From positions 4,588,001 through 4,652,000 of the forward strand of contig OZ241870.1 in NCBI GenBank assembly GCA_965202875.1: a stretch of DNA of 64,000 bases. The letters are read 5' to 3'. A model generated the notes under the pieces. It saw only the letters and a list, made by a program, of their open reading frames with translations, had not been told where the DNA came from and made no database searches. Source of the DNA: HK1 sp965202875. GTDB taxonomy: Bacteria > Pseudomonadota > Gammaproteobacteria > HK1. Shown here one piece after another: positions 35,159-43,816 of this stretch (positions are counted from its first letter, which is position 1; every line of letters begins with the position of its first letter). The translations under genes and the position numbers were made by a program.

Positions 35159-35815
35159 ATGGCGGTCGGGCCGGTGGTGTCACCAAAAGTGGCAGGGATC
35201 GTGCTCGGCGTATCGCTGCTCTCCGGCTGCGGGCCGCCGCCGGATCCCGCTCCTTCCGATCGCGAGGCGGCATGGCGCGCCCGCGCCTCCGCGCTGTCGC
35301 GCTTTCAGACCTGGACCCTGCTCGGCAGCCTGATCGTGCGTTCGGGCGGAGAAGCGTCACGGGTGACCATGCGATGGCGCCGGACGCGCGATGCCTGTTT
35401 CCTGCGATTCACCACGCCGTTTGGCGTCGGATTGCTCGAGATCGAGGGGTCGGCGGACGGGGTGGAGGCGAGGTTCGCCGACGGCCGCCGCACCCGCGCC
35501 GCATCACCGGAGGCACTCCTCGAACGAGAGATTGGCTGGTCCGTACCGCTGGCGGGGCTGCGGCACTGGATCGTCGGGGCGGTCGCGCCCGGCGGTGCGC
35601 CCTCAAGCATCGAACTCGACGATCGGGGCCGGCTCGCGCGCCTGGAGCAGGCGGGATGGACGGTGGTCTATGAGCGTTATGGAGGGATCGACGATCTCGC
35701 GCTCCCCGAGCGTGTGTGGTTCTCGAATGCATCGGTCGCCGCGACCGTCACCGTCCGCCGGTGGACGGCAGGAGAGTGGGTGCCTGACCGGTGGAAGACG
35801 GACCGGCAAAGGTGA
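35159..35815 (+). CDS. lolB: Outer-membrane lipoprotein receptor LolB
   Basis: A 218-residue lipoprotein with signal sequence VAGIVLGVSLLSGC. The mature region has FQTWTLLGSLIVRSGGE, CFLRFTTPFGVGLLEIEG and a C-terminal beta half with ELDDRGRLARLEQAGWTVVY, consistent with the LolB barrel that takes lipoproteins from LolA and inserts them in the outer membrane. ATG 35159 gives the best signal peptide; ATG 35093 would add 22 residues. Position between a TPR gene and ispE is diagnostic. Confidence 0.88.
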   Translation: MAVGPVVSPKVAGIVLGVSLLSGCGPPPDPAPSDREAAWRARASALSRFQTWTLLGSLIVRSGGEASRVTMRWRRTRDACFLRFTTPFGVGLLEIEGSADGVEARFADGRRTRAASPEALLEREIGWSVPLAGLRHWIVGAVAPGGAPSSIELDDRGRLARLEQAGWTVVYERYGGIDDLALPERVWFSNASVAATVTVRRWTAGEWVPDRWKTDRQR

Positions 35816-35893
35816 CCGGGCGACCCGCGCCGGAAAGGCCCACCCTGTGCCTCCACGCCACCATCCGGTGACGATGGGCAGAAGATCGGGCGC

Positions 35894-36808
35894 GTGAACG
35901 GCGGCGGGAGCAGGGCCGGCGACGTCATCGAGCTGCCCGCGCCGGCGAAGCTCAACCTGTTCCTCCACGTCGTCGGGCGGCGGGCGGACGGCTACCACGA
36001 GCTTCAGACCGTGTTCCAGTTCCTCGATCTCGCGGATCGGGTGCGCATCCTGCCGCGCGCCGACACGCTGCTGCGCCGCATCGTCGCGATACCCGGCGTG
36101 GCCGAGTCGGACGATCTCGTCATCCGGGCCGCGCGGCGGCTGCGCGAGACCTCCGGGGTCGAGAAGGGCGCCGGTATCGGGGTCGAGAAGCGGATCCCGC
36201 TCGGCGCCGGCCTCGGCGGCGGCAGCAGCGACGCGGCGGCGACCCTCGTCGGCCTCAACCGGCTGTGGGATCTCGGCATGAGCACGGAGCAGCTTGCGAC
36301 GCTGGCGGTGACGCTCGGAGCGGACGTGCCGGTGTTCGTTCACGGCCTCGCGGCGTGGGGAGAGGGCATGGGCGAACGCCTCCTCCCGCTCGCCCTGGAG
36401 CGCCCGTGGTACGTGCTGATCGTGCTCCCCGTCGCGATCTCGACCGCCGAGGTCTTCTGTAGCGCGACGTTGACACGCAACACTCCCCGGCTCACAATGC
36501 GCCGTTTGCTTGGCGGCGGGATCGACGGACCGGAATCGCCGCCGGTGCGTATCGGACGTCTCCTCGCCGCGACCCGCAACGACTGCGAGCCGGTGGCCAG
36601 GAGGATGCACCCCGCGGTGGGCGAAGCGCTCGACTGGCTCTCGCGACACGGCCGCCGGGCGCGGATGACCGGCACTGGATCGGCAGTGTTCGCGCCTTTC
36701 GATACCCGCGAGCGGGCCGCCGAGGTCGCGGGTGCGGTGCCCGCGTCGTGGCGCGGGCTGGTGGCGAGAGGATTGAATCGATCGCCGCTGCTCGGGGGCG
36801 CCGGCTGA
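35894..36808 (+). CDS. ispE: 4-Diphosphocytidyl-2-C-methyl-D-erythritol kinase
   Basis: GHMP kinase of the MEP isoprenoid pathway, 304 residues from GTG 35894. Motifs: PAPAKLNLFLHVVGRRADGY, the ATP loop IPLGAGLGGGSSDAAATL, GADVPVFVHG and the C-terminal MTGTGSAVFAPF. Follows lolB as in most gammaproteobacteria and is followed by tRNA-Gln; the expected prs gene is not in the window. Confidence 0.95.
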   Translation: MNGGGSRAGDVIELPAPAKLNLFLHVVGRRADGYHELQTVFQFLDLADRVRILPRADTLLRRIVAIPGVAESDDLVIRAARRLRETSGVEKGAGIGVEKRIPLGAGLGGGSSDAAATLVGLNRLWDLGMSTEQLATLAVTLGADVPVFVHGLAAWGEGMGERLLPLALERPWYVLIVLPVAISTAEVFCSATLTRNTPRLTMRRLLGGGIDGPESPPVRIGRLLAATRNDCEPVARRMHPAVGEALDWLSRHGRRARMTGTGSAVFAPFDTRERAAEVAGAVPASWRGLVARGLNRSPLLGGAG

Positions 36809-36847
36809 ATCGGGGTGCGAGCGGCGCCCCCGGCGTGACGAATCGAC

Positions 36848-36922
36848 TGGGGTGTAGCCAAGCGGTAAGGCACGGGACTTTGACTCCCGCATTCGGCGGT
36901 TCGAATCCGCCCACCCCAGCCA
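36848..36922 (+). tRNA. tRNA-Gln (anticodon TTG)
   Basis: A 75-base cloverleaf. The acceptor arm TGGGGTG pairs with CACCCCA, discriminator G and encoded CCA end follow. The anticodon arm CGGGA-CTTTGAC-TCCCG exposes TTG, and the T arm contains GGTTCGAATCC. Sits after ispE in the usual place. An integrase remnant begins 190 bp downstream, so the 3' end was probably an attachment site. Confidence 0.95.
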
Positions 36923-37109
36923 ACGAAATCAGCCCTTTAGTCCCGTATACCCTCGAAGAATCAGGTACTTCCCCGCCATACACCCACCATTTTCCTTCTC
37001 TCGCCGTATTGCGTTGTCTCCCGTTGGTCTCTTGCAATCCCGAAAAAAAGTGGCGGGTGTAGTTGCAGGCGCCTGCCACTTTTCCAGGCAACCGACACGG
37101 GAGGCAGAC

Positions 37110-37461
37110 ATGACCGCGAAGGCGCATCCGAAGAACGCGCTCTCGGCGACGTTCGTATCGAAGACCAGGCAATCGGGACGGTACACGGACGGGCATGGGC
37201 TCTATCTGGTGATCGAGCCGAGCGGTTCGCGGCGATGGGAGCAACGGCTCCAGATCCGAGGCAAGCGGCGCACGCTCGGGCTTGGCGGCTTCCCGGTCGT
37301 CTCACTAGGCACAGGCACGGGAGGCGGCGCTGGAGAACAAACGCAAAGCGCGCGCCGGACACGATCCGCTCGCCGTGAAGCGCGTCGCGAACGGACGGGC
37401 ACCGATGAAGGCGAGTACTTCCGCCGTCGCGAGGCTGGCCGATGCGGCCGTCACCCGATAG
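37110..37461 (+). pseudogene. Truncated, frameshifted phage-type tyrosine integrase (N-terminus)
   Basis: Begins MTAKAHPKNALSATF with a GGGAGGCAG ribosome site and shows the integrase arm-binding (DUF4102) domain: RYTDGHGLYLVIEPSGSRRW, then RTLGLGGFPVVSLG. Near 37310 the frame shifts; the continuing frame reads ALENKRKARAGHDPLAVKR, typical of the next integrase segment, and stops at 37461. The catalytic domain is gone. Position just after tRNA-Gln is that expected for an island integrase. Confidence 0.8.
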
Positions 37462-37464
37462 AGC

Positions 37465-37689
37465 GTGTCGCCGTACCGCGAGCTCTACGGCGAGCCGGAC
37501 GACGTCGTCGACATCCCGGACGTGGCCGACGACGACGAAGCCGCCTGCCCTGTCTGCCGGCCCGGCGCCGTGGCCGATGGTGCCCGGCCCGTGCGCTGCG
37601 TGCTGCATGGCGGCGGCGGCGAGGCCATCCAGCCGACGAACGCGAGCGCGAGCGGGTTCCGCCTGACGGACCGGGAGTCGGGCCGATGA
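37465..37689 (+). CDS. Small hypothetical protein (island)
   Basis: 74 residues from GTG 37465, acidic, with a CPVC and a later RCVLH that could bind a metal. Its stop overlaps the next start (ATGA). Begins SPYRELYGEPDD; the 55-residue gene at 37956 has a similar RALYGEFG start. No family recognised. Plausible remnant of phage or island cargo. Confidence 0.45.
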   Translation: MSPYRELYGEPDDVVDIPDVADDDEAACPVCRPGAVADGARPVRCVLHGGGGEAIQPTNASASGFRLTDRESGR

Positions 37690-37907
37690 GCCGGCGCACG
37701 GAGCAACGGGACGTCCGGCTCGCCCGGGCGGCGTTTCGGCTGGCCGGAGGCTCGCGGGTCATGACGGACAGCCGGCTGAGGCTCCAGGCGGACGACGCCG
37801 GCGAGAGTCGCCACGTGTGCCGGGACGGTGACCCTGCACGCGCCGGATACGTCGCGCGCCGGCGACGGGTGGCGGCCAGCCTCGACCTGCCGGAGTCGGG
37901 CCGATGA
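37686..37907 (+). CDS. Small hypothetical protein (island)
   Basis: 73 residues, very Arg-rich (MSRRTEQRDVRLARAAFRLA), overlapping the preceding gene by four bases. No known motif. Its TGA lies in CCGATGAGC at 37905-37907, overlapping a further ATG at 37904 that opens only a 38-codon frame. Confidence 0.4.
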   Translation: MSRRTEQRDVRLARAAFRLAGGSRVMTDSRLRLQADDAGESRHVCRDGDPARAGYVARRRRVAASLDLPESGR

Positions 37908-37955
37908 GCGCCCCGGACACGCGAAACCTGACCGCGGCAGAGTGCCGACGCGGCG

Positions 37956-38123
37956 ATGCCGACGTCGAGGGCGCTGTACGGCGAATTCGGCCCGCAGCCA
38001 TGGGTACTGCCCGACGGTGACGCGGTGGCCGGGATGCCGCGCCCTGGGCGCTATCTGCGCCGGGAGCTGGACCCCGGCGCGCGCTTCCCCTGCCCGTATA
38101 TCGAGCGGGAGCCGGGACAGTGA
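37956..38123 (+). CDS. Small hypothetical protein (island)
   Basis: A 55-residue frame, RALYGEFGPQPWVLPDGDAV then FPCPYIEREPGQ at the C-terminus. Weak evidence: only its resemblance in the first residues to the protein at 37465 and its position in a run of co-directional small genes. Confidence 0.35.
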   Translation: MPTSRALYGEFGPQPWVLPDGDAVAGMPRPGRYLRRELDPGARFPCPYIEREPGQ

Positions 38124-38189
38124 CTGCCTGGGCGGTGCACGCGGGCGCACTCTCCCGGCATCTATCGCTGATGTCCGGTGCATCCCGCA

Positions 38190-38270
38190 AAAGTGATCGT
38201 CTTCCCACCGGAATCGCTGATCACTTTGGACCGGATTCGGTGATCACTTTCACCGGAATGCGCAATTGGT
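38190..38270. repeat. IS21-type multiple terminal repeats (remnant)
   Basis: Repeats of the form TGATCACTTT followed by CCGGAAT-like sequence: AAGTGATCG at 38191, CCACCGGAATCG near 38206, TGATCACTTTGGACCGGATTCGG from 38218, and TGATCACTTTCACCGGAATGCG from 38241. From memory, this pattern of reiterated ends is characteristic of IS21-family elements. No istA or istB is present, so only one end survives. Confidence 0.55.
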
Positions 38271-38284
38271 GACGGGGTACGGCG

Positions 38285-38581
38285 ATGCACTGGCACGACT
38301 CCCTGAAGGCGGCCCGGGCGCAGGGCAAGGCAGTACGCGCCTGGCTGCTCGACGTGCTGCCGTTCGCGCCTGGCTGGAAGACGGCGGGCGAGCTCGAAGC
38401 GGCCCGGGTGAAGGCCGGCATCGGCAAGCGGGCACTGCGCACGGCGCGCGAACGCCTGCTCGCAGACGGCGCCATCGAGAAGGGCCGGGACGGCTTTCAA
38501 GGTCGCTTTCGCTACCGGCGGCCAGTGCGATCCGGAGTCGATGCCCTCCGGCGCGATCTCTCCCGCCCGCGGAGGCAGTGA
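38285..38581 (+). CDS. Small winged-helix-like protein (island)
   Basis: 98 residues beginning MHWHDSLKAARAQGKAVRAW. GWKTAGELEAARVKAGIGKRA followed by LRTARERLLADGAIEKG has the spacing of a helix-turn-helix with a wing, as in phage or plasmid DNA-binding proteins. Ends Arg-rich. It is four bases upstream of the next gene. Function inferred weakly. Confidence 0.5.
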   Translation: MHWHDSLKAARAQGKAVRAWLLDVLPFAPGWKTAGELEAARVKAGIGKRALRTARERLLADGAIEKGRDGFQGRFRYRRPVRSGVDALRRDLSRPRRQ

Positions 38582-38584
38582 CCG

Positions 38585-39382
38585 ATGAACGACTGGCGCA
38601 TCGACGACCGCGGGCGGCGCGTGTTCGCCGTGCTGCCCATCATGCGCTCGGCGGACCAATGCGCCGAGCGGGCGCTTCGCGGGAAGGCCGGCCTGTTCGC
38701 GCGGCTCGAAGCGCACGGCGTCTCCGATCGGCAGGCGGCGCGCATCATCGAGGTATCCGCCCAGTCGTTCGGCCGCTGGCGGTGCCGGGGACGGTGGCCG
38801 CGGTACGACGATGTGGCCCGAGCGCTTGCCCTGGTCGCGGACTTGGACGCGGGCACGGTCCGCCCCCGCGAGGTCTTCGATGTCGAGGCCGGGGATGAGC
38901 TTCACGGCGGCGACGATGGCGGCGGCGATCGCGGGGCGGCTTGCATGGTGCGGCGGAGGAGCTCGCAGGCCGCGACGCGGGATTTGCGCCGCGGGCGGCG
39001 CCGAGCGCCTGAGCGGCGGCCTGCCGCCGGTCGTCCCTTCGTTCTCTCGCGGGTGACGGCTCCGAGGCCCAGGCGTTGCCGAAAATCAGGACGACGGCGA
39101 TGGCGCCGGCCATCAGCGCCTTGTACGTCGTCAATGGTTACAGGGCGAAGGGATGCACGTATGCTGCTTCGCTCCGAAGCGGCCACTCGGGGAAACACGG
39201 TCGAAGCGGCGGTGGAAGTGAGCCGCTACTCCAGTCCGTGCCGGAGGCTGGCGGTGGTCTTCCGTCGGAGACGCCCTCGGCCGGCGCGCCCGTGCGGGCC
39301 GGGACGCATGCGCGGCATGGACTCCGTGCGAGGCTGCACGGACAAGCATCGACGACCGGCGGCGAGCTTAGCCCGCCGGTGA
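38585..39382 (+). CDS. Putative HTH protein with disordered C-terminus (island)
   Basis: An open frame of 265 codons. Only the first ~105 residues look like protein: CAERALRGKAGLFARLEAHG, then SDRQAARIIEVSAQSFGRWR, a helix-turn-helix-like segment. After about residue 110 it becomes an Arg/Pro-rich run that overlaps other frames and the end of hyuA at 39368. The true gene is probably shorter and frameshifted. ATG and a ribosome site (GGAGGCAGTGACC) support the start. Confidence 0.4.
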   Translation: MNDWRIDDRGRRVFAVLPIMRSADQCAERALRGKAGLFARLEAHGVSDRQAARIIEVSAQSFGRWRCRGRWPRYDDVARALALVADLDAGTVRPREVFDVEAGDELHGGDDGGGDRGAACMVRRRSSQAATRDLRRGRRRAPERRPAAGRPFVLSRVTAPRPRRCRKSGRRRWRRPSAPCTSSMVTGRRDARMLLRSEAATRGNTVEAAVEVSRYSSPCRRLAVVFRRRRPRPARPCGPGRMRGMDSVRGCTDKHRRPAASLARR

Positions 39383-41470
39383 GACGAGGAGGTTGGCGTA
39401 GCGGTCCACCGCGACCGTGTAGCCCGGCAGGACGAGGGTGGTGGAGTCCATCTCCTCGACGACGGCGGGGCCGTCGAAGCGGTGCCCGGCGCCGAGGCGG
39501 CCACGGTCGTAGACCGGGGTCGGGACGAATCCTCCGGCGGCGTCGAAACAGACCTGCCGCATCCCCTTGCGCGCCTCGCCCGCCGGCCCCGACCGGGGGG
39601 CGATCTCCCGGAGCCCGGGCTTGCGGATGCTGCCCAGTGCCGAGAGCCGGAAGTTGACGAGCTCGGTCGGCTCGTCGGGGTAACCGTGCCCGTAGGAGCG
39701 GTCGTGCTCGGTGTGGAAACGCGCGCGCAGGCCCGCAAGGGCGCCGGCGGTGGCCTCGCCCGCGGGGAAGTCGACGGCCAGCTCGTGGGACTGGCCGGCG
39801 TAGCGCATCTCGACCTGGCGCACGAAGGTGATCCGCTCGTCCGCCAGTCCTTCGCGATGCAGGGCGGCGCGGCCTTCGGCCTCCATCGACGCGAACACGC
39901 GGTTGATCTCGTCGAGGTCCTCCTCGCCCTCCTCCATGATCCGGGTGCGCGAGAACTCGTGCTTCAGATCCGTCACCAGCAGACCGAGCGCCGAGGCGGT
40001 CCCGGGACTGGGCGGCACGATGAGCAATCCGATCTTCATCTCCGCGCAGAGCCGGTTGGCGTGCAAGGGCCCGGCGCCTCCGAACGCCACCATGACGAGG
40101 TCTCTCGGGTCGTAGCCGCGCTGCACGGTCATCACCCGAAGCGCATTCGTCATCGCGGCGTTGGCGATCTCGACGATGCCGTGGGCGCAGGCCACGGTGT
40201 CGAGCCGCATCGGCCCGGCGCAGCGCCGCGCGATGCCGTCGCGGGCGGCGTCGACGCTGAGCCCCATCTCCCCGCCCAGGAAGTACGCGGGGTCGAGCCG
40301 GCCCAACACCAGGTTGGCGTCCGTGATGGTGGGCTCCTCGCCGCTCTGGCCGTAGCAGATCGGCCCCGGTTCGGCGCCCGCGCTCTGCGGTCCTACCCGC
40401 AGGATGCCGCCCGAATCGACCCAGGCGATGCTGCCGCCGCCCGCCCCGATCTCGACCAGATCGATCACCGGGGTCCGGATGGGATAGCCGCTGGCGCGCG
40501 CCTGGCCGACCCCCGGGTTGGCCTGCGCGCCGACTTCGTACTCCTTCGTGATCTTCGGCTGCCCGTCCAGGATCAGGCCGACCTTGGCGGTGGTGCCGCC
40601 CATGTCGAACGAGATCGCGTTGGCGTAGCCCAGCGCGCCGGCGACGTGGTTGGAGACGATGACCCCGGCGGCCGGACCCGACTCCACCATGTAGGCGGGC
40701 TTCCCGGCGCCCGTCTCGAAGGTCAGCACCCCGCCGCTCGACTGCATGACGAGCAGCTCCGCGGTGATGCCGTGGCCGCGCAGCCGCCTCTCGATGTCCT
40801 CCAGGTAGCGGGCCAGCACGGGCCGGACGCAGGCGTTGATGATGGTGGTGCTGGCGCGAAAGTACTCCCGGAACTCGGGACAGACCTCGGAAGACAGCGA
40901 GATGACGAGATCCTCGTCATGGGCGCGCAGGAGATCGCCGATGCGCCGCTCGTGGACCGGGTTCAGGAAGGCGTGGAGCAGGCAGACCGCGACCGAGACG
41001 ACCTCCTTCTCCGCCAGGGTCCTGGCGATCTCGTGGACCCGGGCCTCGTCCAGGGGCGCCAGCACGCCGCCGCGCGCGTCCAGCCGCTCCCGGACCTCGA
41101 AGCACAGATCGCGAGGCACCAGGGGCCGCGGCTTCTCGAAATGGACGTCGTAGAGGGTCGGCCGGACCTGGCGGCCGATCTCCAGCATGTCGCGGAAGCC
41201 CTCCGTGGTGATGAACGCGGTGCGCGGGGTCTTGCCTTCGATCAGGGAGTTGGTGGCCACGGTGGTGCCGTGCACCAGGTAGGAGACGGCGTCCGGCGCG
41301 ACGTCGGCGTCGGCCAGGATGCGCTCGACCGCGTTGAGGAAGCCTCGGGAGGGATCGGCGGGGGTCGAGGGGACCTTCGCGGTCCGGGCCGCTCCGCTGG
41401 CTTCGGAGAGCAGGACGGCGTCGGTGAAGGTGCCGCCGATGTCCACGCCGAGGCGGAAACGCCCGCTCAT
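39368..41470 (-). CDS. hyuA: Hydantoinase A/oxoprolinase alpha-subunit family protein (second)
   Basis: 700 residues. GVDIGGTFTDAVLLSE, VHGTTVATNSLIEGK, SFDMGGTTAKVGLI, EIGAGGGSIAWVD and AFGGAGPLHANRL are the HyuA ATP-binding and family motifs. Start ATG 41470 overlaps the hyuB stop (ATGA), so translation is coupled. It is the last gene of a minus-strand cluster with a sulfonate-type ABC transporter and an SDR. Unlike the first copy it lacks the Ser/Pro repeat insert, and the gene order hyuB-hyuA is reversed relative to the 2-6 kb pair. Confidence 0.88.
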   Translation of the reverse strand: MSGRFRLGVDIGGTFTDAVLLSEASGAARTAKVPSTPADPSRGFLNAVERILADADVAPDAVSYLVHGTTVATNSLIEGKTPRTAFITTEGFRDMLEIGRQVRPTLYDVHFEKPRPLVPRDLCFEVRERLDARGGVLAPLDEARVHEIARTLAEKEVVSVAVCLLHAFLNPVHERRIGDLLRAHDEDLVISLSSEVCPEFREYFRASTTIINACVRPVLARYLEDIERRLRGHGITAELLVMQSSGGVLTFETGAGKPAYMVESGPAAGVIVSNHVAGALGYANAISFDMGGTTAKVGLILDGQPKITKEYEVGAQANPGVGQARASGYPIRTPVIDLVEIGAGGGSIAWVDSGGILRVGPQSAGAEPGPICYGQSGEEPTITDANLVLGRLDPAYFLGGEMGLSVDAARDGIARRCAGPMRLDTVACAHGIVEIANAAMTNALRVMTVQRGYDPRDLVMVAFGGAGPLHANRLCAEMKIGLLIVPPSPGTASALGLLVTDLKHEFSRTRIMEEGEEDLDEINRVFASMEAEGRAALHREGLADERITFVRQVEMRYAGQSHELAVDFPAGEATAGALAGLRARFHTEHDRSYGHGYPDEPTELVNFRLSALGSIRKPGLREIAPRSGPAGEARKGMRQVCFDAAGGFVPTPVYDRGRLGAGHRFDGPAVVEEMDSTTLVLPGYTVAVDRYANLLVSPAG

Positions 41471-43245
41471 GACGGATTTGCCCGCGCCCGGAGCATCCGG
41501 CGGCGCTCGGCGGTGCGGGCCGCGTCGATCGAGGCACCGGCGGCGTCGATCACCACCCCGTAGACTTCGCGGGCGCGCTCGACGCTCACCTTCTCCTCGC
41601 GCACGTCGTCGAGGACCCGCTCCGGGTCGCGCTCCCAGGCCGGCCCGTAGCCGCCCCCGCCGCAGGTCTCGACGCGGATGAGGACGCCGCTCTCGACCGG
41701 CGCCGTCCCCTTGGACGCGATCGGCACGGCCTCGCCGCCGGTGATGCGGAGATAGCGGGCCGGGCGTCCGTCCCCGCCGCCGAAGAGCCCCCAGGGAGGG
41801 AACCGGGCGCGGTCGGCGAGGGTGGTGAAGATCGGCTCGTGGTCCGGGAACGCGTACTCGCGGCACAGCCCCAGGCCGCCCCGGAACCGGCCCGCCCCCT
41901 CGGAGTCGGGGATCAGGCTGTAGCGCAGGATGCGCACCGGGTAGTTGAGCTCGGTCTCCTCCACCGGCGCGTTCTGGGTGTTCTGGACGTTGGTCTGCAC
42001 CGCGTCGGGGCCGTCGGAGCGGATACGGCCGCCGAAGCCCCCGGCCATCGTTTCGAGAAAGGTGTAGTAGTCGCCCGTGCGCGGGTCCTCGCCGCCGAAG
42101 CCGACGTGGCAGATCATGCCCTTGGTGCCCGCCGGCACCTTGTCGGGCATCGCCTCGGAGAGGGCCTTGAACAGGACCTCGCAGAGCCGGGTCGAGACCT
42201 CCCATCCGCCGACGATGGCGCCCGGATGGCGGGCGTTGACCGCCGAGCCCTCGGGCGCGACGACCTCCAGCACCTCGTAGAACCCCTCGTTCAGGGGTAC
42301 GTCGGGGTCGATCAGGCATTTCAGGACGAAGACACAGGCGGTGAAGGTCTGGGTCATGTTGCAGTTCATCGGCGCCCAGCGCTGGGGGTCCGTCCCCGAG
42401 AAATCGAATACGGCCCGGCGGCCGTCGAGGGTGACGCGGGCCTTCAGACGCACCGGCCGGTCCGACATGCCGTCGTCGTCCAGCCAGCCCTCGGCCTCGA
42501 AGCTGCCGTGCGGCAGCTTCGCGAGCTCCGCCCGGGCGCGCTTTTCGGTGTAGTCGAGGATGTGCCGCATGTAGAACCGGACGGTGTCCGGCCCGTAGCG
42601 GTCCAGCACCACCGCGAGGCGGCGCAGCCCCAGGTTGTTGGCGGAGATCTGGGCGCGCAGATCGCCGGCGACCTCCTTCTTGGCGCGCACGTTGGCGAGG
42701 ATCATCTTCCACAGGCCGGCGTCGATGACGCCTTCGGCCACGAGCTTCACCACCGGGAGGATGATCCCTTCCTGGTAGGTCTCCCGGAAGGCGCCGATGC
42801 TGGCCGGCGCCCCGCCGCCCACATCCACGTGGTGGCAGATGTTGGAGAGGTACCCCATCCGTTCGCCGCCGTGGCAGACAGGCGCGATCAGGAAGATGTC
42901 GTTCAGGTGGCTGGCCTGGCGGTGTGGATCGTTCACCACCAGCATGTCGCCCGGCGCAAGGTTCTCCGCCCCGTACTCGGAGACCGCGCGCGGCACCAGC
43001 CGGCCGATGGTGATGAGGTGGGCCGGCTGGCAGAACGCCTGGGCCACCATGCGGCCGTCCGCGTCCACGAAGGCGGAGGAGTAGTCGAGGCGGGTCTTGA
43101 CGTTGGTGGAGAACGCGGTCCGCTGAAGGGAGACCGACATCTCCTCGGCCACCTCGACCAGCGCGTTGCGGATCACCTCGAAGAGGATGGGGTCGACGCT
43201 GCGGGGTTCGGCGTCGTTCGACCCGCGATGCGACGATGGCTCCAT
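41467..43245 (-). CDS. hyuB: Hydantoinase B/oxoprolinase beta-subunit family protein (second)
   Basis: 592 residues from ATG 43245, chosen because DPILFEVIRNALVEVAEEM follows shortly. RLDYSSAFVDADGRMVAQA, GDMLVVNDPHRQASHLNDIF, HHVDVGGGAPAS and GGLGLCREYAFPDHEP are HyuB signatures. Immediately precedes and overlaps hyuA. Together they should catalyse ATP-dependent hydrolysis of a cyclic or N-acyl amide taken up by the linked transporter; the substrate is not determined. Confidence 0.88.
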   Translation of the reverse strand: MEPSSHRGSNDAEPRSVDPILFEVIRNALVEVAEEMSVSLQRTAFSTNVKTRLDYSSAFVDADGRMVAQAFCQPAHLITIGRLVPRAVSEYGAENLAPGDMLVVNDPHRQASHLNDIFLIAPVCHGGERMGYLSNICHHVDVGGGAPASIGAFRETYQEGIILPVVKLVAEGVIDAGLWKMILANVRAKKEVAGDLRAQISANNLGLRRLAVVLDRYGPDTVRFYMRHILDYTEKRARAELAKLPHGSFEAEGWLDDDGMSDRPVRLKARVTLDGRRAVFDFSGTDPQRWAPMNCNMTQTFTACVFVLKCLIDPDVPLNEGFYEVLEVVAPEGSAVNARHPGAIVGGWEVSTRLCEVLFKALSEAMPDKVPAGTKGMICHVGFGGEDPRTGDYYTFLETMAGGFGGRIRSDGPDAVQTNVQNTQNAPVEETELNYPVRILRYSLIPDSEGAGRFRGGLGLCREYAFPDHEPIFTTLADRARFPPWGLFGGGDGRPARYLRITGGEAVPIASKGTAPVESGVLIRVETCGGGGYGPAWERDPERVLDDVREEKVSVERAREVYGVVIDAAGASIDAARTAERRRMLRARANPS

Positions 43246-43352
43246 GGCGTGGCTCCCGGCGTGCAGAGGATGGCGGGCGCTATCTTCTACGGTAGCCCGA
43301 AAGACCGCAAGGCCAACGGGCCGGCCGAGGCCCGCGCCGGACGAGAGGCGTC

Positions 43353-43650
43353 TGCGAGCGCGGGCATCCCGCACGCAACCGGCGCTTCACGGCATCAATT
43401 CCACCGGATGCCCGAATCCGGCCCTGGGAGCGCGGGCGTCCCGCCTGCCGGTGAAGGGCCGCGTCCTGGGAGCGCGGGCGTCTCGCCCGCTTGGACATCG
43501 AGGGCCTTCGGCCTCCTGGGAACGGCGTGTCCTTGCCAGGACACAGGTGTCCCCCCGCCTTCGTCATTCCCGCGCAAGCATGCCCTCGCGGAAGCGGGGG
43601 CGGGAATCCATGCGCCCCGGAAGCGCGGGGTCCCGCCCGCTGCGGGCCGG
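43353..43650. repeat. Cluster of GCGGGCGTCCCGCC-type repeats
   Basis: The 571-bp gap 43246-43816 between SDR and hyuB contains no gene but several short related units: CTGGGAGCGCGGGCGTCCCG near 43424, GGGAGCGCGGGCGTCTCGCC near 43468, GAAGCGCGGGGTCCCGCCCG near 43620, and a diverged one near 43353. It also has a CATTCCCGCGCAAGCATGCC / GCGGGGGCGGGAATCCATG palindromic unit near 43566-43614. These are REP-like dispersed repeats, shared with 3887-3961 and 49058-49170. Confidence 0.7.
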
Positions 43651-43816
43651 AGGCCCGATTGTCTGCTCGACATGGTGACGGCGGCGCCGAACATCCCGGT
43701 GCGTGTACACATGCTCGGCGAGGGCGGCAATGCGCCGGCGGTTCACGAACGCGACCGTCGTCACCCGGAACGCCGACCGGAGCATCCGGCATCGGGTCTT
43801 GCCGCGGTCCTCCCGC

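Noticed and set aside
38745..39134. Minus-strand 129-codon frame starting with a signal-peptide-like segment (LMAGAIAVVLIFGNAWA)
   Set aside because: The N-terminus is attractive, but most of the frame is Arg/Pro/His shadow sequence antisense to the HTH-like gene. At most a very short secreted peptide; left out.
39368..42712. A 1114-codon minus-strand open frame that could suggest a giant fused HyuA
   Set aside because: Only its C-terminal 700 codons are HyuA; the upstream part is an out-of-frame shadow of hyuB, whose own frame has clear family motifs and an ATGA junction at 41467-41470.
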